Positions 40,137-51,789 of a stretch of 64,000 nt of DNA are shown in pieces. Source of the DNA: Blastococcus sp. Marseille-P5729 (GTDB lineage: Bacteria; Actinomycetota; Actinomycetes; Mycobacteriales; Antricoccaceae); the NCBI RefSeq assembly GCF_900292035.1, contig NZ_OMPO01000002.1, forward strand, positions 620,001-684,000, written 5' to 3'. The stretch's first letter is position 1. Every line of letters begins with the position of its first letter. The notes below the pieces were generated by a model. The model saw only the letters and a program-made list of their open reading frames with translations, had not been told where the DNA came from and ran no database searches. Made by a program: the position numbers and the translations under genes.

Positions 40137-41099
40137 TCACAGACCGGCGATGATCTGCTCCATCGCGGGGAGCAGCTCGTCGTCGTACGCCAGGCCGGGG
40201 ACGTAGTAGATGACGTAGTCGGCACCGGCTTCGAGCACCGCTTCCGTGCGGGAGCGGATCTGCTCGGCACCGAGCGTCATGATCTCGCGCCACTCGTCGG
40301 CGCTCCAACGCGAGCCGCGCGCCTTGGCCGAGGCCTGCTCGAATCCGCCGTCGTCCGCCATCGGGAACGCATTGATGCTCGTCGATATGGTGATGTCGTC
40401 AATGTCGCGACCGACCCTGTCACAGTGCCTGCGCAGCACGTCGAGCTTCTCGCGAACGACCCGTGGGCTTCCGGCACCGATGTTGCACGCGTCGCCATAC
40501 TGCGCCACGAGCTTGAGGGTGACCTTCTCACCGCCACCGCCGATCCACAGCGGGATCTTCCGGCCGGGTGCCGCGCTGCGCGGCAGGTTGATCGGTTCGT
40601 CGATCCGGTAGTGCTCCCCGTCGTACGTCGGGGCGTCCTCGGTCCACATCGCGTGGACGATCTCGACCGCCTCGCGGAAGGCCTTCATCCGTGGCGGAAT
40701 GTCGGTCCACTCGTAGCCGTAGGCCTTCCACTCGTGCTCGTACCACCCCGCACCTATCCCGGCATAGAGCCGTCCGTGCGACATGGCGTCCACCGTCGAG
40801 GCCGTCTTGGCGTAGAGCGAGGGCTGGCGGTAGCCGTTGCAGCCGACCATCTGCCCCACGTTCACCCGCGTGGTCTCGCGGGCCAGCGCGGCGGAGGACG
40901 TCCAGCACTCGAAGGTGACGTTCTGGCTGGGTTCAGGAATGGTGTGGAAGTGGTCATAGACCCAGATCGAGTCCCAGCTGCCCTCGTCTGCTTGCTTGGC
41001 GACCCGGACCATCGCCTCGAACGCCTCCGCCGGATCGGCGATGTCGTTGAGATCCTGCCGCCAGCCCTGAGGTACGAAGACCCCGAATCGTGCCGCCAT
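40137..41099 (-). CDS. LLM-class (F420-type) flavin oxidoreductase
   Basis: 320 residues, luciferase-like TIM barrel. Starts ARFGVFVPQGWRQDL; SIWVYDHFHT, VNVGQMVGCNGYRQPSLYAKTASTVDAMSHGRLYAGIGAGWYEHEW and IPLWIGGGGEKVTLKLVAQYGDACNIG are hallmark segments of the actinobacterial F420-dependent LLM family. Function is not assignable more closely. ATG at 41099. Monocistronic. Confidence 0.9.
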   Translation of the reverse strand: MAARFGVFVPQGWRQDLNDIADPAEAFEAMVRVAKQADEGSWDSIWVYDHFHTIPEPSQNVTFECWTSSAALARETTRVNVGQMVGCNGYRQPSLYAKTASTVDAMSHGRLYAGIGAGWYEHEWKAYGYEWTDIPPRMKAFREAVEIVHAMWTEDAPTYDGEHYRIDEPINLPRSAAPGRKIPLWIGGGGEKVTLKLVAQYGDACNIGAGSPRVVREKLDVLRRHCDRVGRDIDDITISTSINAFPMADDGGFEQASAKARGSRWSADEWREIMTLGAEQIRSRTEAVLEAGADYVIYYVPGLAYDDELLPAMEQIIAGL

Positions 41100-41424
41100 C
41101 GCCGTCTCCCGTCGTGCGTTCTGGTCCGGTCACCGCGAGGCTATCGCTCCGGCCGATGCTTATGCACGGCAAACGCTCACCCCGGCGATAACATCATGGC
41201 AACCGCTCGAATAACGCCATCGCCCGCGGGCCCGGCTGGCCCGAGCGAGCCAGCTGGTTGCTGATGGGTGCATTCGGTCACCGGCCGGCCCAGCTGCTCG
41301 GGTCGCTCCCCGAGGGCGACGATATGTGGTTGCTGAGCTGCACCGGCCCCAGAGGCTGAACGACCGCCAGGAACCGACTGATCGGTCCCCGGCGGCCGTC
41401 CAACCCCGCTGGCGCGCGAGCGCC
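41100..41424. other. Intergenic region without a gene
   Basis: 325 bp. Short frames only. It contains a small gctggc/gccagc hairpin near 41234-41253 and the 9-mer ggttgctga twice (near 41255 and 41328). I see no promoter or gene I can support. Confidence 0.45.
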
Positions 41425-42435
41425 TCAGCTCTGCGCGCCCGCGCTCTCCTCGGTCACGTTGGTCCACTCTCCGGTCTGCGGATCGTAGACCTCGTGGTTG
41501 ACCAGGGTTCCGTCGTTCTCGTCGAGGACGATGATCTGGTCGGCCACGCCGTCCTGGTCGGTGTCGACGTAGTACTCGACGTTGCCCTCGCTCTCGACGA
41601 CGACCGTGTCGGCGACGCCGTCGCCGGTGATGTCGAGCGTCGGCTCGCCGACCGCGATGTCCTCGCCGTCGATCGAGACGGTCATGTCGGTGCTCGCACC
41701 GGACGTCGGACCGTCCTCAGCACCGGACTGCGCAGCCGGCTCGTCGCTACTGGGGCCCGAATCGCTGCTGGTCGGCTCGGCCTCCGCACCGTCCGCGCCA
41801 CCCATCGCGCTGTGCATCCCAGGGCCCTGGTCGTCGTCCGAACCGCCGCCGGGGCCGTCGGCGCCTGCGTCGTCGGACCCGCTCGTGCCGTCGACGTCGC
41901 CAGTCCCGGACTCGTCAGAGTCGGCGCCGGTCCCGGAATCGTCGGAGTCGGCGGCGGAGTCCGAGTCATCCGAACCCGGGCCCGAGCCACCGGGGCCGGT
42001 GTCGTCGGAACCTGAACCGTAGCCCGAGTCGGGACCCGAGCCCGGTCCGGATGCACCAGAATCCCCGGCTCCACCGCCGAACTCATCCATCGCGTGGACG
42101 TCGGGTACTGCCGCGTCACCGTCGGGGTCGACGTAGTACTCGACCTGGTAGCCGGGGTCCTGCACGGCGGTGTCAGCCGCGCCGTCGCCTTCGGAGTCCA
42201 GGGTGGCCTGGCCGGCGTCGTACGACGTCTCGTCGAGGGTCATGGTGATGGACTCGTCCTGGCCGGCCCCATCGTCGATGTCGTCGGTGCTGCCGTAGTT
42301 GGTCTGCGTGTAGTCGGTGGTGGCTGCCGTGTCGTCGCTGTCAAAGACATGGTTTCCGGCGTCGGTGTCGTCGGCACCGGCGTCGGCGGAGCCACCGTCG
42401 TCCAGACCGAAGTCCGGATCAATATCGTCGCTCAT
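41425..42435 (-). CDS. Very acidic Asp/Ser/Gly-rich protein with duplicated DxDxDG domain (DUF6802-like)
   Basis: 336 residues, dominated by Asp, Gly and Ser. Two related modules flank a long disordered SDDxGxG linker: the N-terminal one has TLDSEGDGAADTAVQ...VEYYVDPDGDAAV, the C-terminal one LDITGDGVADTVVV...VEYYVDTDQDGVADQIIVLDENDG. The D-x-D-x-DG-x-x-D loops look like calcium-binding EF-hand/dockerin-type repeats, and the pattern resembles actinobacterial DUF6802. There is no signal peptide or anchor. Function unknown. ATG at 42435. No operon partners. Confidence 0.8.
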   Translation of the reverse strand: MSDDIDPDFGLDDGGSADAGADDTDAGNHVFDSDDTAATTDYTQTNYGSTDDIDDGAGQDESITMTLDETSYDAGQATLDSEGDGAADTAVQDPGYQVEYYVDPDGDAAVPDVHAMDEFGGGAGDSGASGPGSGPDSGYGSGSDDTGPGGSGPGSDDSDSAADSDDSGTGADSDESGTGDVDGTSGSDDAGADGPGGGSDDDQGPGMHSAMGGADGAEAEPTSSDSGPSSDEPAAQSGAEDGPTSGASTDMTVSIDGEDIAVGEPTLDITGDGVADTVVVESEGNVEYYVDTDQDGVADQIIVLDENDGTLVNHEVYDPQTGEWTNVTEESAGAQS

Positions 42436-42704
42436 CGCGTGCTCCGTATCAGTTCTCATATGGCCCGCGCGGCTCGCCGCGGCGGGTTCAGTTAGGTAAT
42501 GCAGTAGCGCTCGGCGGGGTCCGTCGAGTGCCACATGGTTCAGGTTGTGCACCGAGTAGGAGCCGATAGCCGGCGGGATGGTTCCGGCGATGAGTTCCTT
42601 GCAGGCGGCCTAGACCGGTACGACAGGACGCCACAACGGCGAATCTACCCGCCTCGGCTCCACACCGCGGGCCAGGCTCCCGAGGACGTCCACCCGCTCC
42701 CGGG

Positions 42705-43958
42705 CTAGATCGCGCTGCCGTCTTCGTCGCGGGCCAGCGCCTCCCTGACCTTGAGCTTTCCTGAGGTCCTCAGCAGCGCACCGGAGTAGATCCGGGCGGC
42801 CACCCGGACCAGCAGATAGACCGCGATCACCTGCAGGAGGATGGCGATCGCGTACTGCCACATCGGGACGGAGGTCATGGCCGCGCGCACCGGCATCGTG
42901 GTCGGCGAGATGCCCGGGATCATGCTCAGCACGGTCGACAGGGCGTCGTCCGGCGTGCTCAGCACGCGGAAGGCGAGGAAGAAGGCGATCATCGGGACGA
43001 AGGTCAGTGGCATCAGTGCCGAGCCGAGGTCCTCCTGCCGTGACACCAGAGATGCCGCGGCCGCAGCGAGCGTAGCGAAGAATGCGTAGCCCAGCACGAA
43101 CCAGGCGAGCACCTGCAGGATCGTCGACCAGCCGCTGGCCGGGATGTCGACCAGGTCGCCGGCGATCGCGGCCACCACGCCGATGCCGACCACGAACAAC
43201 AGCTGCCCGAACCCGAGCAACCCGAGGCCGAGGACCTTGCCGGCGAGCAGCTGGCGCGGCCTGACCGTCGTCATCAACAGCTCGACCACGCGGCTGGACT
43301 TCTCCTCGACGACGCCTTGGGCCACGAACTGGATGATCATCATCAGCATTCCGTAGGCCAGGCCGACGGCGACCATGGCGATGATGCCGCGTTGCAGCTC
43401 GTCGCCGGACGACGCCGACAGCGATTGCTCCTCGAGCGGTTCGACCTGCATCACCTCGGCGAGCTGGGCCGGGTCGATGCCCGCCGCCTGGGCCTGCTCG
43501 ATCATGACGGTCGACTGGTGGGCGCCCTGCAGGATGCCGTTGAGCGCGGTCGGCAGGGAGCCGTCGCGGATCAGGGTGTCGCCGTCGAGGACGGCGTCGG
43601 CGTCGTCCGCCAGCAGCTCCTCGCCCGCCGCGCGGTCCGCGACCTCGACGAACTCGACCGCGACCCCTGCCTGCTCGGCGTTGGCTTGCGCGATCTGCTC
43701 GAACTCCTGGCTGACACCACCGACGACCGCGACCTGGTAGTCGTCCCCACCGCGGTTGGCCAGCACGTTGAACCCGATGACGGCGACGATGATCAGCACG
43801 AACACCGCCATCGAGATCAGGTAGGCCCGGTCGCGCAGCTTGGTGCTGATCTCGCGCCGGGCTACCTGGGCGGTCAGGGAGATGTTGCTCGGACGGCGGC
43901 GCACCTGCCCGGGACCGGCCGGACCTGCGGTGCTGCGCGTCGTGCTTGGGGCGCTCAT
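42705..43958 (-). CDS. ABC transporter permease, NatB-like
   Basis: 417 residues. One N-terminal membrane helix (LISMAVFVLIIVAVIGFNVLA), a large extracytoplasmic domain (about 70-200), then five helices, including GMLMMIIQFVAQGVVEEKSSRVVELLMTTVRPRQLLAGKVLG, the ABC-2 motif of NatB/YhaP permeases. NatAB systems export sodium or drugs. Start overlaps the ATPase stop by 4 nt. Confidence 0.9.
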   Translation of the reverse strand: MSAPSTTRSTAGPAGPGQVRRRPSNISLTAQVARREISTKLRDRAYLISMAVFVLIIVAVIGFNVLANRGGDDYQVAVVGGVSQEFEQIAQANAEQAGVAVEFVEVADRAAGEELLADDADAVLDGDTLIRDGSLPTALNGILQGAHQSTVMIEQAQAAGIDPAQLAEVMQVEPLEEQSLSASSGDELQRGIIAMVAVGLAYGMLMMIIQFVAQGVVEEKSSRVVELLMTTVRPRQLLAGKVLGLGLLGFGQLLFVVGIGVVAAIAGDLVDIPASGWSTILQVLAWFVLGYAFFATLAAAAASLVSRQEDLGSALMPLTFVPMIAFFLAFRVLSTPDDALSTVLSMIPGISPTTMPVRAAMTSVPMWQYAIAILLQVIAVYLLVRVAARIYSGALLRTSGKLKVREALARDEDGSAI

Positions 43959-44845
43959 GCTGCCACCGCCTCACGGAAGATCTCGGTCAGGGTCGGCGCC
44001 TTCCAGACGAACCGCTCGACGGCGCCGATCGCGAGCGCGGCTTGCAGGATCTCGTTGGCCACCTCGGGGGAGGTCGGCGTGAGGACGGCGCTGGTGCCCG
44101 TCTCGCTGGCCTCGACGACGTGCGGCAGCTGACGGGCCCAGCCGGGCTGCGCCCCTGCGACGGTGAGCAGCAGCTGCTTGCGCGACTCCTTCGCGCGCAG
44201 CGAGTCGACCGGCCCGGCGGCGACCATCCGCCCACCGCTGATGATGCCGACGGAGTCGCACAGCCGCTCGACGAGGTCGAGCTGATGGCTGGAGAAGATG
44301 ACTGGCGCACCGGCGCGGGCCTTCTCGGTGAGCGCGTCGAGCAGGGCATCGACGGCGACCGGATCGAGACCGCTGAACGGCTCGTCGAGCACCAGGATCT
44401 TCGGGTCGTGCACGAGCGCCGCGGCCATCTGCACCTTCTGCTGGTTGCCCAGGGAGAGCTTCTCCAGGGTGTCCTTCGGCTCATGCTTCACGCCGAGGCG
44501 CTCGATCCAGTAGTCGGCCGAGCGTTTCGCCTCGTCAGCGGGCATCCCGTGCAGCTGCGCGAAGTAGGCCAGCTGCTCGGCAGGCCGCATCTTCGGGTAG
44601 AGGCCGCGCTCCTCGGGCATGTACCCGATGGACTGCCGCGTCTCGGCGTCCATCGGCGCCCCGTTCCAGGTGATCTCGCCGCGGTCCGCGCGCAGCAGGC
44701 CGAGGATGATGCGCATCGTGGTGGTCTTGCCCGATCCGTTCGCGCCGCAGAAGCCGAACAGTTCCCCTGGACGTACTTCGAACGACAGGTCGCGCAGCAC
44801 CACCTTGTCCCCGAACTGCTTGTCGACGTTCAGGATGCCGAGCAC
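43955..44845 (-). CDS. ABC transporter ATPase, NatA-like
   Basis: 296 residues. Walker A GANGSGKTTT near 38, QSIGYMPEERGLYPKM Q-loop region (typical of the YhaQ/NatA type), signature LSLGNQQKVQMAAALVHDP, Walker B ILVLDEPFSGLDP, H-loop FSSHQLD. Starts MLGILNVDKQFGDKVVLRDLSF. First gene of a two-gene operon with the NatB-like permease. Confidence 0.93.
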   Translation of the reverse strand: MLGILNVDKQFGDKVVLRDLSFEVRPGELFGFCGANGSGKTTTMRIILGLLRADRGEITWNGAPMDAETRQSIGYMPEERGLYPKMRPAEQLAYFAQLHGMPADEAKRSADYWIERLGVKHEPKDTLEKLSLGNQQKVQMAAALVHDPKILVLDEPFSGLDPVAVDALLDALTEKARAGAPVIFSSHQLDLVERLCDSVGIISGGRMVAAGPVDSLRAKESRKQLLLTVAGAQPGWARQLPHVVEASETGTSAVLTPTSPEVANEILQAALAIGAVERFVWKAPTLTEIFREAVAA

Positions 44846-44933
44846 GTGCCGGCCACCTCGCTCTCTGAAGTCCCAGGTCAGACGCCGTCAAACAAGCCTG
44901 CCACACCTAACTCATGGCACTCCATGATGGTTG

Positions 44934-46301
44934 TCATCCACCGGACGCGGCGTTCGTCTCACCCGCGGCGGACGGCGGACGGTAGCGCCACAGCAACCCG
45001 AACGTCAGCGCGATCACGACCATGAGGACGACGATCGTCAGGCCCCCCGACCAGAGCGCGACGGTCGGGGTCAGCAGGGAGGCCATCAGGCCGAGGCGGA
45101 CGTCGCCCAGCCGCGGGCCACCGGCGACAACGACCATGAACACCCCCTGCATACGTCCGCGCATCTCGTCCGGAGTGAGCACCTGCAGCATCGTCATGCG
45201 CAGCGACGCGCTCACCAGGTCGGCGGCCCCGGCGACCGCCAGGCAGACCAGCGCCAGCACGAGGTCGCCGGTGAACGCGAAGGCGGCGATCGCGATGCCC
45301 CACACGGCGACCGAGACGATGATCGTGGCGCCGTGCCGGGTGATGTGCGAGATCCAGCCCGAGAACAGGCCCGCGAGCACGGCGCCGATCGACGCGCCGG
45401 CGTACAGCCAGCCGATCGAGCTCTCGCCGAAGCGGCTCTCGGCCAACGCCGGGAAGACCGCGAGCGGCCAGCCGAACACCATCGCGATGAGGTCGACGAT
45501 GTACTGCATGCTCAGCAGCGGCTGAGTGCGCAGATAGCGGAACCCGTCGATGGTGTCGCTGATCGCGGTGCGGATCGGGCTCCTGCCGCCCGTGTCCTGC
45601 GCCGCCGGCATGACCGGGAGCCCGATGAGGGTGAGCACGGCCAGCGCCAGCAGCGCGGCCTCGGAGAGGTAGGCCCAGTTGACACCGAACCTCGCGACGA
45701 GGACCCCGGCGACCAGCGGCCCGATGATCATCGAGGCCGACATGGTGCTGGAGGCGATCGTGTTGGCCGCCGGGATGAGCGCCTCGGGGATCAGCTTGGG
45801 CAGCATCGCCGCCCGCGCCGGACGGTAGGCGGCGGCCGCTGCCGACTGCAGCGCCACCAGCACCCATACCACCCACACGTTCTTCAGCCCGAGGAACGCC
45901 TGCAGATACAGCAGCACGCTGGTGAGCGCGGTCAGCAGCGTCGACCAGATGACCAGAGTGCGCCGGTCGACGGTGTCGGCGAGCGCACCGCCGATCAGCC
46001 CGAAGGCGATCAGCGGTACCAGCACCCACAGGCTGGTGTAGCCGACCATCGCGCTGCTGCCGGTCATCTGCCATACCTGGACGCCGACCGCGACGATCGT
46101 CATCTGGGCGCCGACCTGGGTCAGCAGGTTGCCGAAGAACAGCCGCCGGAACTGCACGTACCGGAACGGCCGGGTGTCCATAGTGACGCGGCTCAGCCGC
46201 CGGAGCTTGCGGGGCTCGGCCTGACGGCCGGACGCCGTCGCGTCGGCGGCGTCGGGTGACGTCGTGGGACCGGGGTTCGAGGAGGAGTCGCTCTGGCTCA
46301 C
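44934..46301 (-). CDS. MFS transporter (DHA3/enterobactin-exporter type)
   Basis: 455 residues, 12 predicted membrane helices after a 35-residue polar N-terminus. DTRPFRYVQFRRLFFGNLLTQVGAQMTIVAVGVQVWQMTGSSAMVGYTSL and GGALADTVDRRTLVIWS match the MFS_3/EntS-like family. Start GTG 46301, overlapping the pdxH stop by 4 nt, so the two are co-transcribed; the functional link is not obvious. Substrate unknown. Confidence 0.88.
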   Translation of the reverse strand: MSQSDSSSNPGPTTSPDAADATASGRQAEPRKLRRLSRVTMDTRPFRYVQFRRLFFGNLLTQVGAQMTIVAVGVQVWQMTGSSAMVGYTSLWVLVPLIAFGLIGGALADTVDRRTLVIWSTLLTALTSVLLYLQAFLGLKNVWVVWVLVALQSAAAAAYRPARAAMLPKLIPEALIPAANTIASSTMSASMIIGPLVAGVLVARFGVNWAYLSEAALLALAVLTLIGLPVMPAAQDTGGRSPIRTAISDTIDGFRYLRTQPLLSMQYIVDLIAMVFGWPLAVFPALAESRFGESSIGWLYAGASIGAVLAGLFSGWISHITRHGATIIVSVAVWGIAIAAFAFTGDLVLALVCLAVAGAADLVSASLRMTMLQVLTPDEMRGRMQGVFMVVVAGGPRLGDVRLGLMASLLTPTVALWSGGLTIVVLMVVIALTFGLLWRYRPPSAAGETNAASGG

Positions 46302-46942
46302 GGAGCAAGCCGCTCGCGCACCCACTGCTCGCCGTCGCGGCGGAAGCGGAAGCGGTCGTGCACCCGGCCGACGTTGCCCTGCCAGAACTCGATGACCTGC
46401 GGCATCAGCCGGTAGCCACCCCAGTGCTCCGGCCGCGGGACGCCGTCGGGGTTGGCCGCGGTGAGCTCCTCGACGCGGCGCAGCAGGCCATCGATGCCGT
46501 CGATGACCTGCGACTGCGGACTGGTCGCACTGGCGATCTGCGACTCTGCAGGACGGGAGGCGAAGTAGGCATCGGATGCCTCCGACGGCAGCCGTTCGAC
46601 CAGCCCCTCGACGATGACCTGCCGGTGGATCGGCAGCCACGCGAAGCAGGCGCTCGCACGCGGGTTCTCGTCCAGCTGGCGACCCTTCGTGGATTCGTAG
46701 TTCGTGAAGAACTCGAAGCCGTCGGAGTAGCCGCGCATCAGCACGGTGCGGGCCCGGGGTGCGCCGTCCGCGCCGGCCGTGGCCAGCACCATCGCGTTGG
46801 GCTCGCGGACGCCGGCCGCCGCAGCACCCTCCAGCCAGCTGGCGAAGATGTCCAGGGGGTCGTCCGCGAGCTGGTCGTCGTCCAGCCGGGCCAGCTCATA
46901 CCGGATCCGGTCGCGTCGGACGTCGAACTGCCGGTCGCTCAT
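46298..46942 (-). CDS. pdxH: Pyridoxamine 5'-phosphate oxidase
   Basis: 214 residues. FMN-dependent oxidation of PNP/PMP to PLP. Seen: DPLDIFASWLEGAAAAGVREPNAMVLATAGADGAPRARTVLMRGYSDGFEFFTNYESTKGRQLDENPRASACFAWLPIHRQVIVEG and the C-terminal WGGYRLMPQVIEFWQGNVGRVHDRFRFRR, the standard PdxH signature. ATG at 46942. The downstream serC encodes a PLP enzyme but is transcribed divergently from this gene. Confidence 0.95.
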   Translation of the reverse strand: MSDRQFDVRRDRIRYELARLDDDQLADDPLDIFASWLEGAAAAGVREPNAMVLATAGADGAPRARTVLMRGYSDGFEFFTNYESTKGRQLDENPRASACFAWLPIHRQVIVEGLVERLPSEASDAYFASRPAESQIASATSPQSQVIDGIDGLLRRVEELTAANPDGVPRPEHWGGYRLMPQVIEFWQGNVGRVHDRFRFRRDGEQWVRERLAP

Positions 46943-47053
46943 GGTCCTCACTCTCCCAGCGGACAGCCTATCGAGGCGTGGCCATAGGCTTGACGGGTCG
47001 GCCGGTCGAGCGCCGCCGGCACGCGCGAGATCACCCTGGACGAGAGCGTACGC

Positions 47054-48172
47054 ATGAGCGAGCACATCGAGATCCCACCGGCCCTGCTACCCGAGGACGG
47101 ACGGTTCGGCAGCGGACCCAGCCGCACCCGCTACGAGGCGTTGGAGGACTTCGGCCAGGTCGCGCCGTCCTACATCGGCACCTCGCACCGGCAGGCCGGC
47201 GTACGAGGCCTGGTCGGGCTGGTGCGCCACGGGCTGCTGGAGCTGCTGGGTGCGCCGTCCGGCTACGAGGTCGTGCTCGGCAACGGCGGATCGACCTTCT
47301 TCTGGGACACCGCCGTGCACAGCCTGATCGAGCGCCGCGCGCAGCACCTGAGCTTCGGCGAGTTCGGGGGCAAGTTCGCCAAGGCAGTCGCCGCCGCACC
47401 CTTCCTCGAGGAGCCGACGGTGCGCAGCGCCGAGCCCGGCACCGGTGTCGCGCCCGAGCCTGAGGCCGGCGTCGACGCCTACTGCTGGCCGCAGAACGAG
47501 ACCTCGACCGGCGTGACGGTTCCGGTGCAGCGGGTGAACGGCGATCCCGGATCATTGACGGTGATCGATGCGACGTCCGCCGCGGCGGGCATCGCGGTCG
47601 ACGTCAGCCAGACCGACTGCTACTACTTCGCGCCCCAGAAGGGATTCGCCGGAGAGGGCGGGCTGTGGATCGCCGTGCTCTCCCCCGCCGCGATCGAGCG
47701 CGTCGCGGCGGTCAAGGCCTCCGGGCGCTATCAGCCGGCATCGCTGGATCTGCAGCTGGCGATCGACAACTCCCGCAAGGACCAGACGTACAACACGCCG
47801 TCCGTCTACACGCTGTTCATGCTCGCCCACCAGGTCGACTGGCTGATCCGCGAGGGTGGGCAGCAGTGGATCACCGAGCGGGTGAGCGCCTCGTCCGCGA
47901 AGTTGTACGACTGGGCCGAGGCCTCCTCGTACGCCACGCCGTTCGTCAAAGACCCCACGCTGCGCTCTCCCGTCGTCGGGACGATCGACCTCGATGACTC
48001 CGTCGATGCGAAGGCCGTGGCGGCTCACCTCCGCGCGAACGGGATCCTCGACACCGAGCCCTACCGCGGGCTGGCGCGCAACCAGCTGCGAGTCGGCATG
48101 TTCGTATCGACTCCCCCATCGGACGTCGAGGCGTTGACCCACTGCATCGACTACGTCGTCGAGCGCCTCTAG
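47054..48172 (+). CDS. serC: Phosphoserine aminotransferase
   Basis: 372 residues. Converts 3-phosphohydroxypyruvate to phosphoserine with PLP. Starts EIPPALLPEDGRFGSGPSRTR; the catalytic lysine lies in YYFAPQKGFAGEGG. Typical actinobacterial SerC, near sepH and the SpoU methylase as in M. tuberculosis (Rv0884c-Rv0881). ATG at 47054, divergent from pdxH. Confidence 0.95.
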   Translation: MSEHIEIPPALLPEDGRFGSGPSRTRYEALEDFGQVAPSYIGTSHRQAGVRGLVGLVRHGLLELLGAPSGYEVVLGNGGSTFFWDTAVHSLIERRAQHLSFGEFGGKFAKAVAAAPFLEEPTVRSAEPGTGVAPEPEAGVDAYCWPQNETSTGVTVPVQRVNGDPGSLTVIDATSAAAGIAVDVSQTDCYYFAPQKGFAGEGGLWIAVLSPAAIERVAAVKASGRYQPASLDLQLAIDNSRKDQTYNTPSVYTLFMLAHQVDWLIREGGQQWITERVSASSAKLYDWAEASSYATPFVKDPTLRSPVVGTIDLDDSVDAKAVAAHLRANGILDTEPYRGLARNQLRVGMFVSTPPSDVEALTHCIDYVVERL

Positions 48173-48217
48173 CGGGTCACGCAGGACAGCCGAGTCGGCG
48201 ACCACCGGGTGAGATCG

Positions 48218-50452
<2,235 letters not shown>

Positions 50453-50622
50453 GGTCGCTCCTCGGCTGGGTCGGGCTTTCCCCATGTTAGGGGCGCGGCA
50501 GGCGCCCAGGCACGGCACGCCCATGATCCGCGAACGGCGCGCCACCCCGTCCGGGGCAAACGATGCGCGTAAGGTTGGCTGAACGCGAGGATCGACCTCT
50601 GCAAGGAGGAGGACAGCCCAGG

Positions 50623-51711
50623 ATGCGCCCACTGCGCTTCGTCGCACTGTCAGAGGACGGCAAGCACTTCGTGCTCGCCCCTGACGTACCGGAAGCGATC
50701 GACAATGGCGAGCGCTTCCTTCTCGCCCTGGACGACCGCCTGCGGGCCGCGGCGCGCGGCGACATCAGCCGCCTGGGGCAGATCGAGCTGGAGATCGAGT
50801 CGCAGCTGCGCCCCCGCGAGATCCAGGCCCGCATCCGGGCCGGCGAGACCCCGGATGCGGTGGCTGCGGCCGCTGGCATCCGCATCGAGCGGATCATGGC
50901 GTACGCGCACCCGGTATTGCAGGAGCGTGCGGTGATTGCGCAGCGGGCCCAGTCGGCGCGGGTGAAGATCGAGGACACCTCGGCGCATCCGCCGACTCTG
51001 CTCGAGCTCATCGAGAGCCGCCTGCTCGTGCGCGGACTCGACGACACTCCGATCAGCTGGGACGCCCGCCGCCTCGAGAACGGCCAGTGGGAGGTCTCCT
51101 CCACCTGGCAGAACGACGACAAGACGGTCACTGCCCACTGGCGGTACGACCTGCAGAACGGCATCGTCTACCCCGGCACCAAGGACACCGTCGCGCTCGT
51201 CGAGCCCAAGCCTCGGCTGGCGGCGGTCCCGGTGCCCGTGGAGGACCCCTCGCTGGGCGAGGACGCCGCCCCGATCCCCCTCAAGCGCGAGCGCGCCGAT
51301 CAGGACGACGCCCCACGCCGCCGTCCGCGTCCCAGGCCGGCCGCGGACGATCTCGACCAGCTATTCCTGCCGGAGGAGATCGACGACGCGATCGACCCGG
51401 GGCATCTCGCCAACGCCGGTCGCCGTCCCGAGCTGCGCGACGACGACATCGACGAGCCGGTGGCATTCGAGCGTCCGCCGGCATCGGCCCGACCCGCCGG
51501 GGGCGCGGCGCAGCAGCCCGGGAACGACGAGCACTCCGGCCGCCAGAAGGCTCCCACCGGCTCCAACGATCAGGCAGCGGCGCAGCGCCGTCCGGCTTCT
51601 GCATCTTCGGCACCCCAGGACGGCCCGGACGACGAGTCGGCGGCGAAGGACAAGAAGCCGCGGATCCCGAGCTGGGATGACATCGTGTTCGGTGTCAAGA
51701 AGCGCAAGTAG
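50623..51711 (+). CDS. sepH: Septation protein SepH
   Basis: 362 residues. The N-terminal DUF3071 domain starts MRPLRFVALSEDGKHFVL and includes LSRLGQ-type SRLGQIELEIESQLRPREIQARIRAGETPDAVAAAAGIRIERIMAYAHPVLQERA, a helix-turn-helix-like region that interacts with FtsZ in Streptomyces. The C-terminal half is long, charged and Pro/Arg/Asp-rich, and ends with KPRIPSWDDIVFGVKKRK. ATG at 50623 with aaggaggagg upstream. With sepX at 12.3 kb, this is the second conserved divisome gene in the window. Confidence 0.93.
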   Translation: MRPLRFVALSEDGKHFVLAPDVPEAIDNGERFLLALDDRLRAAARGDISRLGQIELEIESQLRPREIQARIRAGETPDAVAAAAGIRIERIMAYAHPVLQERAVIAQRAQSARVKIEDTSAHPPTLLELIESRLLVRGLDDTPISWDARRLENGQWEVSSTWQNDDKTVTAHWRYDLQNGIVYPGTKDTVALVEPKPRLAAVPVPVEDPSLGEDAAPIPLKRERADQDDAPRRRPRPRPAADDLDQLFLPEEIDDAIDPGHLANAGRRPELRDDDIDEPVAFERPPASARPAGGAAQQPGNDEHSGRQKAPTGSNDQAAAQRRPASASSAPQDGPDDESAAKDKKPRIPSWDDIVFGVKKRK

Positions 51712-51789
51712 CGCCTGTAGCACGACTCGCGCAGTGGCCCGCGCCTCTGGCGCTGGACGCCGGCTGCGTGCAGTCGGGAGAGTGCCGGC

